From: CAZMCT01 sp964564785 | GTDB taxonomy: Bacteria; Planctomycetota; Phycisphaerae; UBA1845; Fen-1342 | Assembly (NCBI GenBank): GCA_964564785.1 | Contig: CAZMCT010000132.1 | Coordinates: 1-9,897, forward strand | Length of the DNA: 9,897 nt | Reading direction: 5' to 3' | Shown here: piece after piece, positions 1 to 6,400 of the stretch | Layout of the letters: every line of letters begins with the position of its first letter | Position numbering within the stretch: the stretch's first letter is position 1 | Notes under the pieces: model-generated | Databases searched by the model: none | What the model saw: only the letters and a program-made list of their open reading frames with translations | Told to the model about the DNA's origin: nothing | Program-made: the position numbers and the translations under genes

Positions 1-296
1 TCGGTGTAGAGGTACCATTGCGTGCTGCCGCACGCGCCGGTGTCCTGGCCGCAGATCGAGCCGGCCGGGCAGTCTTCGCCCGCGCGGCCACTGTCGGCGC
101 CCGGCAGAACCGGCACGCCACAGGCGTCGATGTCGTCTGCGACGAAGCCTTGCAGCGCGCCCTGCGTGCCGAGCGCGTTACCCGTCAGATTCGACGGCGC
201 GACATCGGAGCGGCTCACGGCCGCCGAGTCGGACTGAGCCAGCACCAGCGTGCAGCCCAGTACCAAGGTACACAACAGACCCAGTTTTCGTGCCAT
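1..296 (-). CDS. N-terminal part of a secreted Cys-containing protein (runs off left edge)
   Basis: The frame opens with ATG at 296, ten bases after a perfect AGGAGG (307-312), and stays open for 98 residues to the window edge. The first 20 residues form a signal peptide: MARK, a hydrophobic core of Leu, Val and Cys, then VLA before QSD, a plausible signal peptidase I site. LVLGC at residues 11-15 resembles a lipobox, so a lipoprotein is possible, but Leu at -2 is less usual and hydrophobic residues continue beyond it. The exported part has Asp-rich and Gly-rich stretches (ADDIDACG) and four Cys (60, 76, 82, 89), which could form disulphides. I do not recognise the family. It is separated from the hydrogenase genes by about 630 nt and probably belongs to another transcription unit. 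The reading as a gene is strong (signal peptide plus Shine-Dalgarno); the function is unknown. Confidence 0.72.
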   Translation of the reverse strand, partial: MARKLGLLCTLVLGCTLVLAQSDSAAVSRSDVAPSNLTGNALGTQGALQGFVADDIDACGVPVLPGADSGRAGEDCPAGSICGQDTGACGSTQWYLYT

Positions 297-369
297 AATC
301 GCGTGTCCTCCTAAGTTCGCAGCCAACCTGCACAGCTCCAAATGAACGCACTGGTCCGACATCCCAGCC

Positions 370-389
370 GGCCCGGAACGAACCGGGCC
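370..389 (-). repeat. Inverted repeat, 7-bp perfect stem, 6-nt loop
   Basis: GGCCCGG (370-376) and CCGGGCC (383-389) are exact reverse complements around the loop AACGAA. The hairpin would lie in the presumed leader, 74-93 nt before the start codon of the secreted protein. No T-run follows it in either direction, so it is not a standard intrinsic terminator. The role is unknown. Confidence 0.5.
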
Positions 390-649
390 CAGATGTGTGC
401 CGGGGAATGTCAACACCTTGGAGTCTCGAACGTGCGCCCGGACCGCGGGCGCATGTAGATATTCGGGCATTTCCCCCGCCGGGTTGAGGCTCCGACGAGG
501 AGGGATGGGGGCCCCGTAGCGCCGGAGCTGCACAGCGCGATCGGTCGAGGATAATCGCCCCACCGGACCGAACGTCCAACAACGCGAGCCGCGCATGTTC
601 ACCCAACGCTTGCGCAATTGCGACCTGGTTACATGTGAGCGGACGGAAC

Positions 650-673
650 TGTCGGCCGCCTAATCGGCCGACA
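650..673 (-). repeat. Inverted repeat, 9-bp perfect stem, 6-nt loop
   Basis: TGTCGGCCG (650-658) and CGGCCGACA (665-673) pair exactly around CCTAAT. It lies about 55-80 nt downstream of the transcription start predicted from the promoter at 735-763, so it would be early in the leader of the secreted-protein gene. No T-run follows on the minus strand. It could be a regulatory leader hairpin or a T-less terminator. Confidence 0.5.
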
Positions 674-734
674 AGACGAGATGACGAGCAAGGGTACCAG
701 TCCCAGCACGCACTTCCTATCCTCCGCTCGATAC

Positions 735-763
735 CTTGTACCGCTGCGTAAAGGTCAAGTCAA
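735..763 (-). promoter_or_regulatory. Candidate sigma70-type promoter
   Basis: On the minus strand TTGACT (758-763, five of six to TTGACA) is followed after exactly 17 bases by TACAAG (735-740, four of six to TATAAT). Transcription would begin near 728 and run towards the secreted-protein gene, giving a leader of about 430 nt. The stretch is locally richer in A+T than its surroundings. This is a motif match only; sigma70-like hexamers also occur by chance. Confidence 0.35.
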
Positions 764-775
764 TATCGCGGCCGG

Positions 776-798
776 AAAAAGGACCGTGATCGCGCACG
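776..798 (-). terminator. Weak terminator-like hairpin after the response regulator
   Basis: On the minus strand CGTG (795-798) can pair with CACG (785-788) around a 6-nt loop, then GTCC and a run of five T (776-780) follow. The stem is only 4 bp, so this is a poor intrinsic terminator. It is noted because it is the only T-run in the 3' region of the response regulator, about 130 nt after the stop. Confidence 0.18.
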
Positions 799-929
799 CT
801 CTCTTGCGGTTATGGGAACCGGTTAGCGGCGCGTAAACCCGACACCGGATGAACTGCAAATCTCTCGAACGGAGCACGTCCGCGTATTTGGCGCGCGTCT
901 GGCGCAGAATCCGCGCTGGGTCGGCCGCC

Positions 930-1376
930 TCACGAAGCACGGGTTTCAGGCGGCGTGTTACAAGGTGCGGCACCGGCACCGCGGGTGAGCAGCTCAGCCA
1001 CGGTGTCAAGAAAATGTTTGGGAGACAGCGGCTTGTCGAAATAGGCGTCGACGTGCAGCGCGGCCAGCTCCTCGGCCGACCGCGGGCGGAAGTCCAACCC
1101 CATCTGGCTGCTGGCCGCGGTTGCGATAATCACCGGTATATTCCGATAACTCGGATGCTCCTTGATCTGTCGCGAGAGGGAAAAGCCGGAGTCGAGGTTG
1201 GTCATCATCAGGTCGGTGACGACGAGGGCGGGCGGCTCGGCCACGAGGCGGTCCCACGCCTGCCGCGGGTCGGAACAGCAGGTGACGCGAAAGCCGCGCG
1301 CGGTCAGCAGGAGGCGGACGATTTCCAGGAAGTCGGGGTCGTCGTCGACGAGCAGGATGAGCGGCGACTCGGCCAT
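930..1376 (-). CDS. Single-domain response regulator (receiver domain)
   Basis: A 148-residue CheY-like receiver with no output domain. The acidic pocket is visible at D11-D13 (VDDDPDF), the phosphoacceptor is D55 (VVTDLMM), the switch Thr is T86 (IIATAAS) and the invariant Lys is K115 (FDKPLSP). The D55 loop has an extra NLDSGF segment, and about 18 residues after helix 5 (RGAGAAPCN onwards) look unstructured. It lies 108 nt downstream of hydA on the same strand, with a strong hairpin between them, so it may be a separate transcript under hydrogenase-linked control. I see no Shine-Dalgarno before the ATG; a TACAAT box ends 7 nt upstream, suggesting a leaderless message. The phosphodonor is unknown: the GHKL protein at 7798-8349 is the only kinase-like gene in view. 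Family assignment is secure; the role in hydrogenase regulation is inferred from position. Confidence 0.93.
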   Translation of the reverse strand: MAESPLILLVDDDPDFLEIVRLLLTARGFRVTCCSDPRQAWDRLVAEPPALVVTDLMMTNLDSGFSLSRQIKEHPSYRNIPVIIATAASSQMGLDFRPRSAEELAALHVDAYFDKPLSPKHFLDTVAELLTRGAGAAPCNTPPETRAS

Positions 1377-1383
1377 CGCGTGT

Positions 1384-1389
1384 ATTGTA
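1384..1389 (-). promoter_or_regulatory. -10-like box of a possible leaderless promoter for the response regulator
   Basis: TACAAT on the minus strand (five of six to TATAAT) ends 7 bases before the ATG at 1376. A transcript from it would start at or next to the A of the ATG. There is no good -35 hexamer 16-18 bases upstream, where the sequence is CCCGGG-like, and no ribosome-binding site between box and ATG. This arrangement is typical of leaderless genes. Chance occurrence cannot be excluded. Confidence 0.35.
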
Positions 1390-1437
1390 CTGCCCGCAGC
1401 ATGAGCCCGGGAGTGCGGCCGGAGACCCGGAAACAGC

Positions 1438-1461
1438 GGCCGAGGGGACGGCCCCTCGGCC
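1438..1461 (-). terminator. Strong hairpin after hydA, terminator-like
   Basis: GGCCGAGGGG (1438-1447) and CCCCTCGGCC (1452-1461) form a perfect 10-bp stem with a 4-nt loop, starting 23 nt after the hydA stop codon. On the minus strand the following bases are GCTGTTTCC, so there is only a short T-run. It is probably the terminator or a 3'-end protecting hairpin of the hydrogenase operon; in G+C-rich genomes such hairpins often lack a full U-tract. Confidence 0.6.
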
Positions 1462-1484
1462 CGTTGACCGCGCGGCGCGGCGGA

Positions 1485-3302
1485 TCAGACCCGCTGGCGC
1501 GGCGTGTACTTCGTGTGCAGCAGGTGGTGCGACTTCTCGCTCAGCGGCCGGCCGAGGAACTCCTGGTAAAGTTGCTGAACCGCCGGGTTCTCGTGGCTTT
1601 TGCGCAGCGCGCGGTGCTCGTCCTCGCGGTAGATGGCCGCGATGCGGGCCTGGCGCACGGCGTCGTCGGTCATCCGCGGCTGGCCACCGCCGCCGATGCA
1701 GCCGCCGGGGCAGGTCATCACCTCCACGAAGTGATAGTCGGCCTGGCCGGCCTTGATGCGCTCGATCACCTTGCGGGCGTTGCCCAGGCCGTGAGCGACC
1801 GCGACCTTGAGCGTTGCGCCGTCGAGGAATTGCCACTCGGGCCGGGCGCCCGTAATCGTGGCCGAGGCCTCTTTCACGCCGTCGAGTCCCGCGATGGGCC
1901 GGACGTGCAGGTTCTCGAACGGCAACGGCTGGCCGGTCACGATTTCCCAGGCGGTGCGGAGTGCGGCTTCCATCACGCCGCCGGTGTTGGCAAAGATGTC
2001 GGCCGCGCCGGTCGACAGCCCGAGCGGGGCGTCCATCTGCTCGTCCGGCAGCTTGGCGAAGTCGATGCCGGCCTGCTTGATCATGCGGGCCAGCTCGCGC
2101 GTGGTCAGAACGGCGTCGACGTCCCGCACGCCGCTGTCGTCCATCTCCGGCCGCTGGCACTCGAACTTCTTGGCGGTGCAGGGCATGACGGCGACGACGA
2201 AGATGTCCTCGGGTTTCTTGCCGATCTTTTCCGCGTAGTACGTCTTCGCGACGGCGCCGAACATCTGCTGCGGGCTCTTGCAGGTCGAGAGGTTGGGCGT
2301 CAGCTCGGGATAGTAGTGCTCCATGAACTTGATCCACCCGGGCGAGCACGAGGTGAACATCGGCAGCGGGCCGAAGTCGTGTTCGTGCCCGTTGCCGCCC
2401 TTACCCGGGGTCCGGGGCGGAGCCGGTTTCACCAGCGCCTGCTTGAGGCGCATGAGCAGTTCGGTGCCCTCCTCCATGATGGTCAGGTCGGCGGCGAAGT
2501 TCGTGTCGAACACGCCGTCGAAGCCCAGCCGCCGCAGGGCCGCGGTCATCTTGCCGGTCACCAGCGTCCCGGGCGGATACGCGAAGCACTCGCCCAGCGC
2601 AGCGCGGATGGCCGGCGCCGTCTGCACCACGACGTGCTTGGTCGGATCGTCGAGCGCCTGCCAGACGGCCGCGATGTGGTCCTGCTCGGTGATGGCGCCG
2701 ACCGGGCAGACGGCGGCGCACTGCCCGCACTGCACGCACACGACCTGGTCGAGGTTCTGGCAGAAGGCCGGGCCGACGACCGTCTTGAAGCCGCGGTTCT
2801 GGGCCCAGAGGGCGGCCACGCCCTGGATGTTGTTGCACACGCTGACGCAGCGGCGGCAGGTGATGCACTTGGCGGTGTCGCGGACCAGGGCGGGGGTGCT
2901 GTGGTCCTGGTAGCGGCGGGCCCGTTCACCGGCGTAGCGGATCTCGCGGATGCCCAGCTCGCGGGCGATGGCCTGGAGCTCGCAGTCCTCGTTCCGGCTG
3001 CACACCTGACAATCGCCGTCGTGCTCGGACAGCAGCAGCTCGACGACGGTCTGCCGCGATTCGCGGACACGCCGGGTGTTGGTGCGGACCTTCATGTTCT
3101 CGGCGGCCGGCTGCGAGCAGGCGGCGATCAGCGTGCGGGCGCCTTCGATCTCGACGGCGCACACGCGACAGGCCCCGATGGCCTGGACGTTCTTCAGGTA
3201 GCAGAGCGTCGGGATGCGAACGCCGGCCTTCTCGGCCGCGTCCAGCACACTGGCTCCTTCCGGGACCTCGACGGGGATGTTGTCGATCGTCAGCTTCGGC
3301 AT
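1485..3302 (-). CDS. hydA: [FeFe] hydrogenase catalytic subunit HydA (HndD type)
   Basis: Catalyses 2H+ + 2e- <-> H2 at an H-cluster, as the catalytic subunit of a cytoplasmic HydABC/Hnd complex. It is 605 residues long. Order of domains: plant-type [2Fe-2S] (C34, C45, C48, C62); His-Cys [4Fe-4S] (H94, C98, C101, C107); two [4Fe-4S] (C146/149/152/156 and C189/192/195/199); catalytic domain with L1 TSCSPGW (317-323), L2 MPCTAKKFE (373-381) and L3 MTCPGGCIGGGGQP (529-542); and a C-terminal small-subunit-like segment (about 548-605). C319 is the expected proton-relay Cys. S320 stands where the textbook motif has a Cys ligand of the cubane; the other ligands C375, C531 and C535 are present. E278, E281 and S339 fit the known proton path. 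A Pro/Gly/His-rich insert lies at about 292-311. No PAS or other sensory domain. The ATG at 3302 is chosen for GGAGAG five bases upstream and the MPKLTID start; upstream codons look non-coding. The hydB stop is 178 nt upstream. Confidence 0.96.
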   Translation of the reverse strand: MPKLTIDNIPVEVPEGASVLDAAEKAGVRIPTLCYLKNVQAIGACRVCAVEIEGARTLIAACSQPAAENMKVRTNTRRVRESRQTVVELLLSEHDGDCQVCSRNEDCELQAIARELGIREIRYAGERARRYQDHSTPALVRDTAKCITCRRCVSVCNNIQGVAALWAQNRGFKTVVGPAFCQNLDQVVCVQCGQCAAVCPVGAITEQDHIAAVWQALDDPTKHVVVQTAPAIRAALGECFAYPPGTLVTGKMTAALRRLGFDGVFDTNFAADLTIMEEGTELLMRLKQALVKPAPPRTPGKGGNGHEHDFGPLPMFTSCSPGWIKFMEHYYPELTPNLSTCKSPQQMFGAVAKTYYAEKIGKKPEDIFVVAVMPCTAKKFECQRPEMDDSGVRDVDAVLTTRELARMIKQAGIDFAKLPDEQMDAPLGLSTGAADIFANTGGVMEAALRTAWEIVTGQPLPFENLHVRPIAGLDGVKEASATITGARPEWQFLDGATLKVAVAHGLGNARKVIERIKAGQADYHFVEVMTCPGGCIGGGGQPRMTDDAVRQARIAAIYREDEHRALRKSHENPAVQQLYQEFLGRPLSEKSHHLLHTKYTPRQRV

Positions 3303-3313
3303 GGTTGCTCTCC

Positions 3314-3332
3314 GACGCGGCCGAGCCGCGTC
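3314..3332 (-). repeat. 8-bp hairpin directly abutting the hydA ribosome-binding site
   Basis: GACGCGGC (3314-3321) and GCCGCGTC (3325-3332) pair perfectly around CGA. On the mRNA the hairpin ends at the base just before the Shine-Dalgarno GGAGAG (3308-3313). It could influence ribosome loading or mark an RNA processing end in front of hydA. Confidence 0.55.
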
Positions 3333-3374
3333 CCGTGACACCGCGACGGGGTGACCCGGTGACCGGGGGTGCAT

Positions 3375-3410
3375 CGCGCGCGGGCCGGGTTCGGCCTCGA
3401 ACCGCGCGCG
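3375..3410 (-). repeat. Bulged G+C-rich hairpin in the hydB-hydA spacer
   Basis: GGTTCG (3388-3393) pairs with CGAACC (3398-3403) around a 4-nt loop. Outside it CGCGCGC (3375-3381) can pair with GCGCGCG (3404-3410), leaving a one-sided bulge at 3382-3387. There is no T-run, so it is not an obvious terminator; processing or attenuation between hydB and hydA is possible. Confidence 0.4.
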
Positions 3411-3480
3411 CCGGCCGAGCCGCCCGTTGTCACTCCGCCACCGTGTTCCCGCGTCACTTTCGCGCTTCTCGCATGATTCT

Positions 3481-6400
3481 CTAGCGTTCCTCGTCCACGC
3501 ACGCTTCGGCCCGGTAGTCGCACCGCAGGCAGCGTTTGGCCTCGCGGCGCGCGACCGGCTCGGACCAGGGCAACTCGACCTCCTGGAAGTTGTTCCGCCG
3601 CTTGTTGACCGGGATGAGCTGCATCCGGGCCCGCGGGTACTGCACCGGGTCGGCATCCGGGTCGAACTCGGTGTCGACTTTCCGCTCCTTGCGCCAGAAC
3701 GCGTGCTCGCTGCCGGTCAGCAGCTTGTCGATGCCGACCGCGGCCTTCTCGCCGCTTCCGATCGCGCCGACCACCGACCAAGGGCCCATGACCGCGTCGC
3801 CGCCCGCAAAGATCCACGGCTCCGACGTCTGGCCCGTCACCGGGTCCGCCTGGAGGAAACCGCTCTTCGTCAGCTTCAGCTCCACGCCGTCCAAGATGTC
3901 CTTGACCTCGAGGGCCTGGCCGATGCCGGCGATGATCTGGTCGCACGGCACGATGAACTCGCTGCCGCTGGCGGTCACCGGCCGGCGCCGACCGCTGCGG
4001 TCGAACTCGCCCAGCACCATGTGCTGGCACTTCAGGCCGCTGACCTTGCCGCCGCGGGTCACGACCTCGACCGGCGCGACCAGCATCATCAGCTTGACGC
4101 CCTCGTGCTCGGCCTCGTCGACTTCCTCCTTGTAGGCCGGCATCTCGGCCCGTGTGCGGCGATAGAGGATGGTCACCGACTCGGCACCCAGCCGCAGCGC
4201 CGTGCGGGCCGCGTCGATCGCGGCGTTGCCGCCGCCGACGACGACCACGTGCCTGCCGATCGGCACCGAACCGCGGATGTTGTACTCGCGCAGGAACCGC
4301 AGGGCCTCGGTCACGCCCTCCGAATCCTCGCCCGGGATGCCGAGCCGGCTGCCGAGCGGCGCGCCGACGCCCAGGAACACGGCCTCGTACCCGTCGCGTC
4401 GCAGGCTCTTGAGCGTGAAGTCGCGGCCGAGCTTCATGTTCGTCTCGATGTCCACGCCCAGCCGCTCGATCATGCGCACCTCGCGGGCCAGCTCCTCGCG
4501 CGGCAGCCGGTACGCCGGAATGGCCTGAACCAGCATCCCGCCCGGCCGCGGCTCGGCCTCGAAGACCCGCGGCCGATACCCCAGGCGGGCCAGGAAGTAC
4601 GCACACGACAAGCCCGCGGGGCCGGCGCCGACAATGGCGATCTTGCGCTTGCCGTTCTCCTCGCTGTCGCGGACGTCGGGCAGCGAGACGACGACTTCCT
4701 GCTCGGCCATGAAGCGCTTGAGGCCGCGGATGGCCACGGCCTCGTCGAGCGTGCCGCGGCGGCACTTGTCCTCGCAGGTGTGGAAACACACGCGGGCACA
4801 GACCGAAGCGAACGGGTTGCGCTCGCGGTGCAGGGCGAGGGCCTCGGCATAGCGTTTCTCGCCGATGAGCGAGACGAAGCCGGGAATGTCCACGCCGGCC
4901 GGACAGGCGCTCTGGCACGGCGCCCGCACCAGGGCGGGGCACACGCCGGCCGGGCAGTGGCGGTCGCGGATATGGGCCTCGTATTCCTCCCGGAAATAGC
5001 GGATGGTCGAAAGCACCGGGTTGGGGGCGGTCTGGCCGAGGCCGCAGAGCGAGGCGTCCTTGATGATGCCGCCCAGCTCGATCAGCTTCTCGATGTCGCC
5101 TTCCCGGCCCTGGCCGTCACAGATGCGGGTGACGATCTCGAGCATGCGCTTGGTGCCGACGCGGCAGGGCGGGCATTTGCCGCAGCTCTCATCCTGGCAG
5201 AAATCCAGGAAGAAGCGGGCCACGTCGACCATGCACGTGTCCTCGTCCATGACGATCATGCCGCCCGAGCCCATGATCGCGCCCAGCTCGGTCAGCGACT
5301 CGTAGTCGACGGGAACGTTCAGGTGCTCCTTGGGAATGCAGCCGCCGGAGGGACCGCCGAGCTGCACGGCCTTGAACTTCTTGCCGCCGGGGATGCCGCC
5401 TCCGATGTCGTAGATGATCTCGCCCAGCGGCACGCCGATCGGCACCTCGACCAGCCCGGTGTTGTTGATCGCCCCCGCCAGGGCGAAGACCTTCGTGCCC
5501 TTGCTCTTGGCCGTGCCGTAGGAGGCGAACCAGTCGGCCCCCTTCAGGATGATCGGGGCGACGTTCGCGAACGTCTCGACGTTGTTCAGACACGAGGGCT
5601 TGTCCCACAGGCCCTTGACGGCCGGGAACGGCGGCCGCGGCCGCGGCTCGCCGCGCTTGCCCTCGATGCTGGTCATCAGCGCGGTTTCCTCGCCGCAGAC
5701 GAAGGCCCCCGAGCCCATGCGGACCTCGACGTCGAAATCGAAGCCGCTGTTCATGATGTTCTGGCCCAGCAGGCCGTACTCGCGGGCCTGCTGGAGGGCG
5801 TGCTCGAAGCGCTGCACGGCCAGCGGGTACTCGGCCCGGATGTAGGCGTAGCCCTGGCGGGCGCCGATGGCATAGCCGGCGATGGCCATGCCCTCGATCA
5901 CGCTGTGCGGGTCGCCCTCGAGCACGCTGCGGTCCATGAACGCGCCCGGGTCGCCCTCGTCGCCGTTGCACAGGATGTACTTCACGTCGCCCGGGCTCTT
6001 GCGGGTGAACTCCCACTTCAGCCCGGTGAGAAAGCCCGCCCCGCCCCGGCCGCGCAGGCCGCTCTTTTTCATCTCGGCGATCACGTCCTCGGGCTTCATC
6101 TGCGTGAGGACCTTGCCCAGGGCCTGGTAGCCGTCGCGGGCGATGTACTCCTCGATCTTCAGCGGGTCGATCACGCCGCAGTTGCGCAGCACGATCTTGA
6201 CCTGCTTCTTGAAGAACTCGATCTCGTGCAGGCCGTGCATGGCCTCGCCCTTGGGCGTCTTGTGCACGAGCCGCTCGACCACCCGCCCCTTGAGCAGGTG
6301 CTCCTCCACGATCTCGGCCGCGTCGTCGGGCCGGATGTTCTGGTAGAAGGTGCCGTCGGGGTAGACAGCCGCGACCGGGCCCACGGCGCAGGGGCCGAGA

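Larger units (their letters stand above)
297..929. other. Long intergenic stretch without a convincing gene
   Basis: These 633 bases lie between the response regulator stop and the start of the secreted protein. No open frame here has a credible start, ribosome site and protein-like composition. What can be seen, all oriented for leftward (minus) transcription, is a sigma70-like promoter at 735-763, a weak hairpin with a T-run at 776-798, a 9-bp perfect hairpin at 650-673, a 7-bp perfect hairpin at 370-389, and the Shine-Dalgarno at 307-312. The parts right of about 790 are probably the 3' region of the response regulator; the rest would be a leader of about 430 nt for the secreted protein. 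Confidence 0.55.

Noticed and set aside
408..413. Perfect TTGACA hexamer (minus strand) upstream of the secreted protein
   Set aside because: At 16-18 bases downstream the sequence is G+C-only (GGGCCC), so there is no -10 partner.
178..606. Minus-strand frame of 142 codons in the left intergenic region
   Set aside because: It needs a TTG start without ribosome site, has no protein-like pattern and overlaps the signal-peptide gene, which has a perfect AGGAGG.
755..1009. 84-codon minus-strand frame overlapping the response regulator end
   Set aside because: Overlaps the receiver domain in another frame, no ribosome site, no recognisable domain.
1485..3302. Sensory (PAS-containing) [FeFe] hydrogenase as identity of HydA
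   Set aside because: No PAS domain; the full set of accessory clusters and adjacent hydB and hydC genes indicate a catalytic HydABC-type subunit.
849..3338. Long open frame on the plus strand opposite hydA and the response regulator (829 codons)
   Set aside because: It is antisense to genes with clear motifs, has low-complexity Arg/Gly/Ala/Val/Leu-rich composition, no recognisable domain and no ribosome site. Such frames are expected opposite G+C-rich coding sequence.
3303..3656. Longer hydA start, extending the frame upstream to 3656
   Set aside because: The added residues are Arg/Pro/Ser-rich, unlike any HydA N-terminus, and overlap hydB. The ATG at 3302 gives the standard MPKLTID start with a ribosome site.
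3290..4942. Minus-strand frame overlapping the 3' half of hydB and its spacer
   Set aside because: It is an out-of-frame shadow, Arg/Gly/Pro-rich; the hydB frame carries the conserved FAD and NADPH motifs.
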